64,000 nucleotides of DNA from Isosphaeraceae bacterium EP7 (GTDB lineage Bacteria > Planctomycetota > Planctomycetia > Isosphaerales > Isosphaeraceae), in the NCBI GenBank assembly GCA_038400315.1, contig CP151667.1, positions 2,553,174-2,617,173 of the forward strand. Reading direction: 5' to 3'. Below, piece by piece: positions 9,171 through 19,400 of this stretch. The notes beneath the pieces were generated by a model. That model made no database searches. It had not been told where the DNA came from and saw only the letters and a list, made by a program, of their open reading frames with translations. A program made the position numbers and the translations under genes. The stretch's first letter is position 1; every line of letters begins with the position of its first letter.

Positions 9171-10213
9171 TCAGATGGTTAAATTCCGGTTCGGAAAGGG
9201 GAGATCCGACCCGTTCCAGAGCGACCGAATCAGCCCCGGATTGCCCCTGACACCCCGCAGATTCTCCCGGACCACCCGCTCCAGGTGGAGGACATCCTCG
9301 GGCACGAAGTTGGCCATCCGCCCGTGCTTCAGGTGGCCCCAGATCATCTCCACCGGGTTGAGATCCGGGGCGTAGCCGGGCAGGTGCTCCAGCGTCAGCC
9401 GGGGGTAGCGCCCCAGCAAGGCTCGGATCGCCGGCCCCTTGTGGTTGCTCCCCCCGTCCCAGACCACGATCACCCGGCCCTTCAGGTGCCGCAGCAGGCC
9501 CCGGAGGAAGGAAACCACCGCCTCGGCGTCGATGTAGCCCTTGGGATCGGTCTTCCAGCACAGCCCGAGCCGGCGCCGCCCCGGCGCGACGCTGATGGCG
9601 GCGATCGTCGAGACCTTCTGGCGATGTCGCCCGCACCCGGTCAGCACCGGAGTCTGCCCCTTGGGGGCCCAGGTGCGGCGGACCGCCGGGTTGAGGAAGA
9701 AGCCGCTCTCGTCGATCAGGACGACGTGGGACCCCTCGTCCCTCGCTTTTTTTCGATCCGGGGCCAGTCCTCGGCGGCCCAGCGGGCGATGGCCGGGTTG
9801 TCCCGCTCCACCGCCCGGACCTCGGGCTTCGGCGGCGAGGAGCCTCGCCGGGTGAGCCAGCCGGCCAGGTCGTTGGAGTTGAAGCGGACGCCGTACTTCC
9901 TGGCGATGACCTCGGCCAGTCGCCTGGTGGTCCAGAGGTCGGCCTTGTCGCCGAAGGCTTGCGGGCTCCTGGCCAGCCAGGACAGGACGGATTGCTCCCT
10001 GCGGCGGGTGAGCTTGGGGGCCGGCCCGGGGTGGGGCGTCGCCTTGAGGCCCTCCTCGCCGGCCTCGCGGTGGGCGGCCACCCACCCGCCGACGGCCCGG
10101 GTCGAGACGCCGAGAAAAGCGGCGACATCCTGCTGCTTCCAGCCCTCGGCGACCCGCTGCACGGCGAGACGTCGGCGGGCTTCGAGTTCGGTCGATGTTC
10201 CGGTGGGTCTCAT
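9171..10213 (-). CDS. IS630 transposase made by -1 programmed frameshift
   Basis: ORF A starts at the ATG at 10213 (MRPTGTSTELEARR) and carries an HTH region (KQQDVAAFLGVSTRAVGGWV) and the linker typical of IS630. It stops at 9716. ORF B, in the -1 frame, carries the DDE catalytic core: HVVLIDESGFFLNP (first D), VIVVWDGGSNHKG (second D) and LPGYAPDLNPVEMIWGHLK (third acidic residue E). The frames meet at A_AAA_AAG (9746-9752), the classic bacterial slippery heptamer. A -1 slip there joins EKK to ARDEGSHVV without loss of any conserved residue and gives a protein of about 347 residues, normal for IS630. The frame is open upstream to a TTG at 10249, but ATG is preferred because 10249 lies inside the terminal repeat. 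Confidence 0.85.
9746..9752 (-). other. Programmed -1 ribosomal frameshift heptamer
   Basis: Read on the minus strand the site is A_AAA_AAG in the zero frame (codons GAA AAA AAG CGA). It sits where the two transposase frames overlap, and a one-base backward slip moves ribosomes into the frame that holds the DDE motif. The same heptamer drives frameshifting in dnaX and many insertion sequences. A downstream stimulatory stem-loop or upstream Shine-Dalgarno-like sequence was not established. Confidence 0.8.
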
Positions 10214-10680
10214 CGCCGGAAAGTATCGGAAACGGACGCCATCCGACAAGAAGTTAGCCGCCTGAGGGGCAATAGGTCGGCGGCAAGAAGCTCTCGGGCC
10301 GCAAGCGTCATCTCATCGTGGACAGCCTAGGGTTGCTGCTCGCCGTGCTGGTCACGGCGGCGTCTGCCGACGACGGGACGGCGGCGCCCCGGGTGCTGCG
10401 CCGGGTGACGCCCGAGCATCGGTCGCGTCCGGAGGTCGTACGCGCCGACAGCAAGTATCGCGACAACTCGCTGGATGGCTGGCCGAGGCGGTCGAAGGTC
10501 GTCTATCGGGTCGAGGAGGTCAAACGCCCGGCCGGTTCGGCGGGATTGGTGCCTCTAGCGAAACGCTGGGTGGTGGAGCGGATGTTCGCATGGCTGGGGC
10601 GCTCTCGCCCCGACGGCGAGGGCGCCCGGAGTCGAGCGGGGCGATGATCAAGATATGCTCAATAAATATCACACAGGCGC

Positions 10681-11046
10681 GATCGAGTCTGAATCCCGGA
10701 AAGACGAATCCGTTCAACGATTCGAGAAAACGTCAGAGAGTTCCCGGACAGCCTTTCGCAGACAGGCAGGAATCCGATCGAATCGATTTATCCACCATAA
10801 TATTGCAGACAATTAATGGCCGATTGAATACAATCGGCCATCACTTCAGAGGCCGAACCCCTAACCTCACGTTCATTCTGCGATTTCGCCGCGGTGCCCT
10901 CCCGGGCAGGATTCGTCATGCGTCCAGTCGTTCCCCTAGATTCGACAATTCTAATTTACTCGGAGATCTCGGCGGCATGCGCTCGTGATATCCACGCAAC
11001 CGGATGCGTACGGCTCGCGATCGCTGAAGCGTGAAACAATTCAGTT
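10681..11046. promoter_or_regulatory. Gene-free region upstream of the GntR regulator
   Basis: This 366-base stretch has lower GC than its surroundings and no frame with recognisable protein motifs. It is the expected control region of the GntR gene that follows on the plus strand. Its clearest structure is the perfect inverted repeat at 10816-10841. Before the IS5-type element landed at about 8800-10680, this region and 8502-8816 were probably one shared divergent promoter region; that is inference from gene orientation. Confidence 0.45.
10816..10841. repeat. Perfect 11-base inverted repeat, 4-base loop
   Basis: The arms atggccgattg and caatcggccat are exact reverse complements separated by aata. 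It is not followed by a T-run on either strand, so a simple intrinsic terminator is unlikely. It lies about 205 bases before the GntR start codon and could be an operator, a cruciform or the relic of a mobile element end. GntR-family operators are usually shorter and closer, so assignment to this regulator is uncertain. Confidence 0.6.
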
Positions 11047-11730
11047 ATGAGCATGCAACCTACAATTCTAGCGGCCTCAGTCCCCGAGGGAGACAACCGA
11101 ATGGCGGCGGTCGATGCAGCGGCCGGTTCCTCGGGAGCCAGTCGCATCACGCAACAGTTGAAGGAGGATATTCTCACGGGTCGTCTCGAGGTTGGCTCGC
11201 GTCTGACCGAGGCGCAGGTTTCAAAGCGGTTCGGGGTAGGGCGGGGCCTTGTCAGGGAGGCCGTCCAGAGCCTTTCATTCCAGGGTTTGCTGATCAACCG
11301 CCCGAATCGGGGGGCGGTCGTTGCCCCCGAGGCTCCGCGCGAACTTCGCAACTTCATCGTCCCGATCCGGCGGACCGTCGAGATTTACGCGTTGCAGCTC
11401 GTCTTCGCCGAGTTGGAAATCGGCGATTACGTCCTTTGGGAAGAGATCCTCGGTCGCATGCGAAGCGCCTGTGAACGCGGCGATTACCACGACATCGCCG
11501 AAGCCGACATCGCATTTCACCGTGCTCTTCTGGAGCGAGCAGGCCAACCTGATCTGGTTCTGATCTGGGAAACCTTGGTCGGCCGCATCCGCTCGCACTT
11601 CCGTCGTACCCAGCGTCGTCGGGTCGAAGATGCGATGGAAATTTACGAGGAGCACCGCGCCATCCTCGAGGCGTTCCGGGGCAAAGATTTCGCGGCCGCC
11701 AAACGAATCCTTATGGAGAAAATCGTCTGA
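11047..11730 (+). CDS. GntR family regulator, FadR/FCD subfamily
   Basis: The 227-residue product has an N-terminal winged helix (about residues 33-92: ITQQLKEDILTGRLEVGSRL, TEAQVSKRFGVGRGLVREAV, then GLLINRPNRGAVV) and an all-helical FCD effector domain (about 100-225). FCD metal-binding positions appear in DIAFHRALLERA and EEHRAILEAF. Such proteins are normally repressors that respond to organic acids such as lactate, gluconate or hexuronates, which fits the MFS and PSD1 operon divergently placed upstream. The C-terminus stops at RILMEKIV, shorter than usual, exactly where a transposase remnant begins, so the last helix is probably clipped and the stop may come from the inserted DNA. Function may be partly impaired. 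A second in-frame ATG lies at 11101. Confidence 0.82.
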   Translation: MSMQPTILAASVPEGDNRMAAVDAAAGSSGASRITQQLKEDILTGRLEVGSRLTEAQVSKRFGVGRGLVREAVQSLSFQGLLINRPNRGAVVAPEAPRELRNFIVPIRRTVEIYALQLVFAELEIGDYVLWEEILGRMRSACERGDYHDIAEADIAFHRALLERAGQPDLVLIWETLVGRIRSHFRRTQRRRVEDAMEIYEEHRAILEAFRGKDFAAAKRILMEKIV

Positions 11731-11734
11731 CGGT

Positions 11735-12300
11735 CTCCTCGAGTGCTGGCCGTCCAGGGTCCGACGCTTGAGGATCCATAGCAGGCTTTCGGCCAAGTTC
11801 AGCCACGACCCGCCCACCTGCGTGTCCAGCGGCATGACCCCGTGGGCGAACAGCCAGCAAACCAGCTCCGGCGTCTTGTGCCCAGCCGGGTTGTTCAGGC
11901 CGGGAGCATCCATAGCGGCAGCGGTTTCACCAGCAAGATCGGCCGGATCGAGAGGCCTTGCTGCCAGCGTTCCCAGGCCCCTCGCCCACCTGATCCGGTC
12001 TCCTCGGGCGGATCGGGCACGCCGGCAAGGACCTCGCTCAGTTCCCGCTTGAGCCAAGGGCGAGGCACCGCGTTGGGGCACCACCGGACGCCCCGAAAGC
12101 GGACGCGGCCATCGCCCGGATGGAGCAGGGTCAACGCCTTGAGAGTCCCCGCGCGGAGGTATTCGTGCGGCAGTCGCGCCGGCTCGCCCTCGGGCCGCCA
12201 CGACTGGCCAGCGTACGGGACCGTCTGGTACGGCCCGGCTTGGTCGGTGCGCCAGACCGCCAGAGCCGACGACTCGCCGGTGCGGTAGGCGGTCTCGATC
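11735..12300 (-). pseudogene. Transposase remnant (DDE type, IS630-like)
   Basis: On the minus strand two overlapping frames give pieces of one protein: RTGESSALAVWRTDQAGPY and ALTLLHPGDGRVRFRGVRW in one, then after a shift near 11900 LNNPAGHKTPELVCWLFAHG, VMPLDTQVGGSWLNLAESL and ILKRRTLDGQH in another. The last part resembles the catalytic end of IS630-like transposases (PVGGSWLNMAE). The N-terminal half is absent and the C-terminal end is cut just beside the GntR stop codon. It is a dead fragment. Confidence 0.65.
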
Positions 12301-12304
12301 AGAT

Positions 12305-12318
12305 ATTTTCTAGGGCAG
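12305..12318 (+). repeat. Solo IS1595-type terminal repeat
   Basis: The 14 bases attttctagggcag are identical to 58187-58200, inside the left terminal repeat of the IS1595-type element at 58176-59003, and closely match its right end. The bases just before (gatcagat) also resemble that terminal repeat. No IS1595 transposase is present nearby, so this is an orphan end left by deletion or recombination. Confidence 0.6.
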
Positions 12319-12408
12319 TCGAGCCGGCTTGATCGACGGATGGCCATCAGTGATCCTGGTGTGGAAGCACCCGGGGACTCAACGATTTCACGACGCACCG
12401 CCCGACTT

Positions 12409-13350
12409 ATGCCGATCCGGGAGATCGAGCTGCAGGCCGTGACCCGGGCCTGTCCCGAATGCGACCGGCCCCTCTCGGCCGCCTGCAAGAGCCATCGGAC
12501 CCTGGCCACCCTCGACGGATTGATTCGACTCGCCTTCCAGGTCCGACGCTGCCGCAATGCCGAGAGCCCGAGTCACGACGTTTCGCTCCGAACTCGGGGG
12601 GGCTCGCCTTGCCGTGGCTCGAGTTCTGCCTCGATGTCATCGCCGCGATTGGCCGCCTACGGCACGCCGAGCATCGCAGCGTGCCCGAGATCCATGCCCA
12701 GCTGAACAGCCGTGGCGTGTCCATCTGCGTCCGGAGCGTCGCCAGCCTGCTGGACCGCTACCATGAGCTGCTCGCCCTCTTGCTCTCTGACCCGTCCCGA
12801 CTCCATCGCGTCACAGCCGAGGCCGGTCGGGTGATCCTGGCCGTCGACGGCCTCCAGCCCGAAGTCGGCCATGAGGTGCTCTTGGGGCATCCTCTCCGGC
12901 GAGGTCCTCCTGGCCAGGAGCCTGCTCTCCTCCTGCCGGGCCGATCTGGCCAGGCTGCTCGGCGAGGCCCTCCGGCCCGAGGAGGCCACGAGGACGACGA
13001 GGCGACGGCGATCCGGGGCTACTGCGCCGCGATCCGCACATCGCAGACCGACGATGGCCGGTCGCCGCTGGCGGCGTCGGACCTGGTATCGCGGGACCGT
13101 CTGGGGAAGTTCGCCGCGAGCCTGGATGAGGTCGCGTCCAAAAGGGGCTCACGAGGGAATTGACGAGGCTGCGGGCGATCCTGACCCGAGGCCTGGAGCC
13201 GACCGAGTCGGCGTGGCCCGAGGTGAGCGTGGCGGTCGGCAGGGTACATCGCGCGGCGGCGATCCTACGGAACAAGAAGAGGCTCGACGCCGCCGGGGTG
13301 CGGCGTCGGCTCGTCGGGCTAATGGGGGCAAGCGTAAGGCCTCATCCGAT
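12409..13350 (+). pseudogene. Transposase-like gene with frameshifts and core deletion
   Basis: Pieces in order are MPIREIELQAVTRACPECDR (a zinc-finger-like start with CPEC), SHRTLATLDGLIRLAFQVRR, then after shifts LDVIAAIGRLRHAEHRSVPE, VASLLDRYHELLALL and VILAVDGLQPEVGHEVL, then GEVLLARSLLSSCRADLARL, and later IRGYCAAIRTSQTDDGRSPL and LEPTESAWPEVSVAVGRVHR. I recognise this as a transposase-like protein seen repeatedly in planctomycete genomes but cannot name its IS family with confidence. Between LARLLGEAL and IRGYCAAI the central catalytic stretch appears to be missing, and there are at least three frame changes, so it is not functional. It ends about 50 bases from the stop codon of the convergent giant gene. 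Confidence 0.6.
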
Positions 13351-13403
13351 CAGAGTTTCCCGTCTGGTTTATCCGAGGGAAGCATGTCAATGCCCCGAGC
13401 GAA

Positions 13404-16400
13404 TCAGCCCGTGATTGGCTTGAGTGATCGCATCGGGATCGAGACGGTTGTTACTTGGGCCGCGCGCAAGCCCTGAATAGCCTGGGCACGCATCGCCGGT
13501 GTGAGACGTCCGAGGGGGCCCCTGGGATGGGCGAGGATCGGCTCGACGGCCCGTGGCACCAGCCCGGCGGCCCTGGAGGCCCTCGCATAGAACTCGTCGG
13601 ATGCGAGGACCTTCACCACGAAGCTCTCAGGCGTCTCGTGGCGGGCGACGAGACGCCGGATCCAGGGGCGGGCCTCAGCGGAGGATGGGGCCCGGCCGAG
13701 ATCGCCTAGATAGGTGCGCGTAACGAGCCGCGCGGTGGCCATCCGAGAGTTCAGGAAGGTACGAGCCAGGCCCTCCGAGTTGAACCGACCTCCGGCCAGT
13801 CGAATCCAAGCGTTGACCTCCCGCGGACTGGGATTCGTGCCGAGCACGTCCCGGTAGAGGCCACGGATGAAGGCGTCCGGCGATGTGTGGCTGGCCCGAT
13901 ATTCATTCGAACCGAGGAGCTTGGCCGCCAGAGCCGTGGTGCTCAGCCCTCCCCGCATGCTGGTGACCCAGAAGTCACGCTCGGCGGGCTGAGCGGCCCG
14001 CTTGAAGTACGACGTGTAGAACTGATCGACTTGAAGGCCGAGGTGTTCAGTCGAGTCGTAGAGGGCCCTGACCAGGTCCAGGCGAGTCACCCCGAAATCG
14101 AGTCGGGTGGTCAGCGTCTCCGCGACTTGCGAGGTGGGAGTCGTGCCGAAGATCACCTGATAAACCGCGTAGACGAAAGCCGTGGGCGAGGACACTGACG
14201 CGACGCTGATAGTGAAGGTTCGCGAGTCATGGATCGTCGACCGGAATGGGTTTGACACCAAAACGGTGACGGAATAGCTCCGGCCTCCCTGGAGGAGCGT
14301 CGGGGTCCAGGTGAAGGCACCCGTGGTGGGGTCGATGCTGGCCCCCACTGGCGCCCCCGGGGCCAGGCGATATCGCAGGACCGAGTTGCCCGCGGTTGCA
14401 GACTTCTTGGCGACAACGCCGACGGCCACGCCCGCGACGACCTGGACATCGGCGATGGGCGCGAGCAGCGTCGGGGCCATCCCGAAGGATCGGGCGGTGA
14501 TTTGGCTGGCACCAGCGACGGCCACGGCATACCCTCCCCCCGCCGGCCCGGTTAGGGCCTGGCCGTCGCCGGCGATGACTCGGACCGTGTACGTGCCGTC
14601 TGGCAGGCCGCTGAACGCGTAATAGCCACCCGCCGTCGTGACCGTGGACCGATCGACGCCGGGGTCGAAGATGCCGTTGCCGTTGAGGTCGAGGTAGACC
14701 GTCACGCCCGCCTTCCCGACCTCTCCGGCGTCCCGGACCCCCGAGCGATTGGGGTCGCCGTAGGTCGTGCCGTTGATCTGACCCAGCTGGACATTGTTAA
14801 AATTCTGGCTTGTCAAATTCACGATGCCCCCGCCGACATTGATCGAAATGGGCTGCGGGGTGATCGTGGACTGGTTCAGGAGGTAGCCGATCGATCCGAT
14901 ACTCGAACCGTTGTCGTCGCCGTAGAGGAGATCCGGCAGGCCGTCGCCATTCAGGTCGGTCGCGATCAAAGACACGGGCCCGGCGCCGGTGAAGACAGTC
15001 GGTGGGGAGGACGTGTCGAATCCGCCGGTCGAGCCGGGGTCGTTGAGGTAGATAGTCGTATAGGCGAAATTGTTCGGATAGGGGTTGCCTGAGTTGGGAT
15101 TCACGGGAAGGATCGCGAGATCGGGCAGCGAATCGCCGTTGAAGTCGGCCGCGACCAGGTTGGTCACGACCTGCGGGTTCGTGAGGCTGAGCGGTGCGAG
15201 GATCGCCTGGACCGCCCAGTTCTGAGTGCCCCCCTGCGAGAGGATCATCACCTGGAATGGAGCGACGCCAGAGACTACGGCCACGTCGGGCATGGAGTCG
15301 CCGTTGAAGTCGGCCACCGCGACGGGCCCGCCCCCGGGGTTCTGCGACGTGAAGACGGCGTAAGATGTCACGGAGCCGAACATGCCGGTCGCTGTACCGT
15401 AGGCGATGTAGAGGGAGTTCTGGTCGCTGGTGACGATGTCGGGGAAGGTGTCGCCGTTCATGTCGGCGACGGCGAGGCCGAATTGCTCGCCGCCCGCCGG
15501 AAAGACAAAGTTGGCCTGCAGCACCTGGGCGGCCCCTCCGCCGGGGAGCAGCACGACAATCCCGCCGCCGACACCAGAGATGTTCTCGTAGACGTAGGCG
15601 ACGCCGTTCGACTGTGAGCCGGAGACGAAAAGGCCCGACGCGCTGGCCATGGACACGATGCTCGATGGGAGGCCCTGCCAGTAGTTCGGGTTGTCGGTGA
15701 AATTTCCGAGGCCGTCGTTCTGCAGGAGCTCAACCGACCCGTCAACGTTGATGACGACGATGTCCGGTGTGCCGGGGCTCCGCACATCGGCCGCCACCAG
15801 TAGCTGGGTGTTTCCGGCGGCCGTGTTCACGGCATCCAGGTAGGTTTGGTACGAACCAGTCCCGTTCGAGAGCACAATGTCGATCGCGTTGACGTTGTAG
15901 GTTTGCTCGAAACTCAGGACGCCCGAGGCAAAGTCGATGATCCCGTCGTTGTTGAAGTCGGCGGCTGCCAGACCGCTGGGGTATCCTGATGATCCGAAGA
16001 GCTGGTTCGTGGTCCCAGGGAAGGAGAATGTTGCCACGACAGGGGACGTCTGCTGCCACTGGGTGCCGGGGGCCTCGGTGATCGTGTAGGGCCCCTGCGC
16101 CAGGCCGCTGAACGAATAGTTGCCCGAGGCATCGGTGATCGTGGTGGCCACGGCTTGCCCATTCTGGCTGAGCGTGACCGTGACCCCTGCGAGGGGTGTC
16201 TCCACCATATTCAGGCCGGCATCCGTCAGCCCGTTGCCCGTAATCGTCCCGCTCACCGTGACGTACGGCAGGACCCCGAAGTTCAAACCGGTGTCATGCT
16301 GGTAGGGGTTGTTGCCAATCGGCGAGGGAATCATCGCCTGCGTGGTCAGGTAGTAGGTCGCCGGGATCGTCGGGATCACGCTGAAGTTGGTGTTGAGCGG

Positions 16401-19400
16401 GACGTTATAGAAGATGTACCCGCCGGTCGCGTTGGTGATTGTGGTCGGCTCGCCCGGGTCAAACTGGCCATTGTTGTTGAGATCCAGCACAACCGAGATG
16501 TTGGGCAAGCCAGGATCGGACGGGTCGTTCGTACCGTCGTTGTTCAGATCCACGAAGACAATGCCGGAGACGCTGGCCAGTTCGTCGATGGCGAAGTCGA
16601 GGTCGACGGGGTTGCCCTGGCTCACGAAGACGCCCGGGTTCGTCGAGGCGGCGTCGAGCTGGAATCCCTGGGGGACCGTTACGTAGACGTTGAAAGTGCC
16701 GGTCGTCACTGGCGGCGAGAAGAAGGCATAAAACCCGGTCGGACCGGTGGTCGTGAACGGGTCGACGGTCGAATCGAAGACACCATTGCCGTTGACGTCG
16801 ATGTAGACCTGAATTCCGGAGATGCCGACGTTACCGTTTTTGGGATCCGAGACCGTCCCGCTCAGGATCGGCGTTGGCGTCAGCGAGGCGGATGTCGCGG
16901 AGAAGACCGGGACATTGAACCCGTCGTTGATCCTGGCATAAACGACGTAGGGGATGGGATAAAGGCCGTCCAGGTTCCAGTTCGCCGTCATGGCCGGGCC
17001 GGTGTAAGCCAGCACCGGCTGACCGCCGATGAGCGTCCCATTTCCCATGAGGGCCGCCGGCGTGGAATACAGGCTAACCGTCGTCTGGCTGGCGAAGGCC
17101 GAGTCGACCTGAGAGCCGATGCTGATGGTGGCGTTGCCCGACTGGGCCGGGCCGGGCTGGACCCCGCTGACGGCGACCAGCGGGCGGAACCTGTGATAGG
17201 TGGCCGTGATCGTTGGCTGGCTGACCGACTCGCCCGGCGCGGCGACCAAGGTGGTGACGATCGTGTAGGTGCCGGGCTTCAGCGATTGTGTCGGGTCGCT
17301 CGCCGAGGCGACGAAGTGGAGGGCGGCGGTCGAGGCGGAGCTGAACGCCGGGACCGCCTGGGCAACCACCGCGATGCCGGCCGGGTTCATCACGACCAGG
17401 TTCGAGGAGATCAGGCTCTGGCCCCAGTCGGACTGCACCGTCACGTCGGTGGCACCTGCCGAGAGTTGGTCGTCGCCGATCGTGAACGTGGTCGTGAACG
17501 TATACGTCTGGTTGGCAGGGGGAGGTGCCGGGGTGTTTTTCAGGTTGTTCACCGACTTGGTGCCGATCACCTTCACTGTCTTGGAGGCATCGCTGAATTC
17601 GTACTCGATGCCGATATCGAACTTGCGGACGATGTCCAGCTCAACCCAGGCCGCGACGAACCCGGTGGGATTGCCGTTGTTGCTGTTGTAGTCCATCAGG
17701 AAGTCGATCTGGCCGAGTTCCTTGCCGCCGATGAACGGGATGTGGGCTGGCACCCTCACGTCGGCCTGGGCGCTCAGGCTGAGCGCGAACTGGTCGTCGC
17801 CGAGGTCGTGGAACGTGAAGGACGTCGTCAGTTGAAAGACGTCGTCGTACATCGAGAACGACGCGGTGACCTGATAGAGCCCCTGCGCCCAGTCGAGCGT
17901 CACCTGACCGCTGCCCGTTCCGTAGAGGCCTTCCGGAAGCGTGGGGGTCGTCGTGATGGGCGGCGGGGTGGTCTGGCTGATAGCTCCGATCGCGAAGCCG
18001 GCGTCCAGTGTCAGGCCGTCCTTGTCAACGCTGAACGAGCCTGCGGCGCTGAAGATAGTGACGCTCGTCCCCGCGATCGACACCTCGCCACCGAAGTCGA
18101 TCCCCATGGCCCCGGACACGATCAGGTTGTTCGGCTGGTCGATATTCTGGACCGTCGCCGACATCATATTCAGGAACAGGCCCGTGTCGCCGATCTCGAT
18201 TCCCTCGCCGGTCGCCGCCGAGTACGAGAGCGAAAGCTCGTCAAGCTTGCCATTGACGAATGCAATGCTGCCGCCGATCGCCCATCCCTGGGGGAAGAGG
18301 ACCGAGACAACGACGCTGAAGGTCTCGTTGGGGGCATAATTGACATCGAGCTGCTCGATGGTGAACGCACCCAGCTGGACGTCGTTGAGGGCCAGCGTGA
18401 ACGCGCCAATGGAGACCACGCCGTTGTCGATGGTCAGGCCATCCTGGCCGCCCTGACCAAGGATCACGCTGGCATTGAAAAGCTCCGGGACCGTGATGCC
18501 GCCGGTGATCTGATAGATCGTGCTGCCCGGCTCGCTGACATAAACCAGGTTCAAGGCGTCGAAGTCGATTGCGAGGCCGAAGAGGTCGAGGTTGCCGTTG
18601 AGCGTCATATTGACGTACTCAAGAGTCCCCCCCACGATGACCAACCCTGCCGAGATGGACGTGCCGTTGTTGTCGTAATTCCCCTGTAGGCTAGCGGAGA
18701 TGTTGCTGCCGGACACTGCGATCGAGAGGGCCCCGGAGACGCTGTAAACCGAATTCGCCCCGGCGTCCTGATAGGAGAATGCGAGATCCTTGATGTTGAG
18801 GGTCAGCCCGGCGAAGACCGCCGTCCCGTTCAGGTCGAGGTTGAACGCCTGGAGCTGCCCTCCTTGCACGACCAGGCCCTGGCCCGGGAAGCTGGCAGAG
18901 AAGCTGATCTGCCCCGCGGTATCAGAGAAGCTGACCGGCCCCCCCGTGATCGCCACCTGCGAGGGTACGCCAACCCCCTGAGAGGCCGTATACGCCATCG
19001 TCAGTTTGTCGATGCTGAAGGCCAGGCCACCCAGACTGGCCGAACCGTTAATCGTCAGATCGAAATTCTGCAACTTCCCATTCGAGACGACGACACCGGC
19101 CCCAGGGAAGCTCGCCGACAGGCTCAACCCCCCCGCGGTGAAGGTGACCGGTCCACCCGTCAACTTATAGACTTTGCCGGCGGCCGCGTAATCGATGGCG
19201 AGGTTAGTGACGTCGAAGGTCGCGCCGGCGAGGCTAGCGTTGCCGGACAGCTGGAAGTCGAAGTCACTCAGCGTGCCGTTGGTGACGACCACTCCCGCGG
19301 CGGGGAAGCTGGCCGAGAAGCTCAGGCCGTCCGCGGTGAAGGTGGCCGGTCCACCCGTCAACGTGAAGACCTGTCCGGCGGCCGCGTAAGTGATGGCGAG

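Larger units (their letters stand above)
9164..10272 (-). mobile_element. IS630-family insertion sequence with TA duplication
   Basis: The 1,109-base element is flanked on both sides by TA (9162-9163 and 10273-10274), the standard IS630/Tc1/mariner target. Its ends match as an imperfect inverted repeat: 9164-9187 against the reverse complement of 10249-10272, 17 of 24 identical, both starting TTG. It contains a single two-frame transposase gene on the minus strand with an intact frameshift signal. Its position inside the IS5-type transposase shows that it arrived later. With both ends, the target duplication and the transposase frames preserved, this is the most intact insertion sequence in the window and may still be active. 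Confidence 0.88.
8817..10680 (+). pseudogene. IS5-family transposase, split by an IS630 insertion
   Basis: The left part begins MRKPYPSDLTDEQCAIIDPI at 8817, then shifts frame to VLNAIFYVTHSGCLWG and HKSTVCDHFKRW, and returns to AIGCQAVKGIEVGGS, ending near 9161. The right part resumes at about 10275 with VGGKKLSGRKRHLIVDSLGL, VRADSKYRDNSLDGWP and KRWVVERMFAWLGR, then shifts again to RPESSGAMIKICSINI near 10660. The two halves join in the same reading frame when the IS630 element (9164-10272) and one TA are removed, apart from a stop at the junction. So this is one old IS5-type transposase interrupted by a younger element and further decayed by frameshifts. The outer ends of the IS5 element were not identified. 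Confidence 0.85.

Noticed and set aside
10816-10841. Intrinsic terminator
   Set aside because: The hairpin is strong but no T-run follows on either strand.
16155-18689. Plus-strand open frame of 844 codons opposite the LEPR-XLL gene
   Set aside because: It is the antisense shadow of a GC-rich coding sequence: composition is arginine/glycine/aspartate-rich, no domain or start context is visible, and the minus strand holds clear domains throughout.
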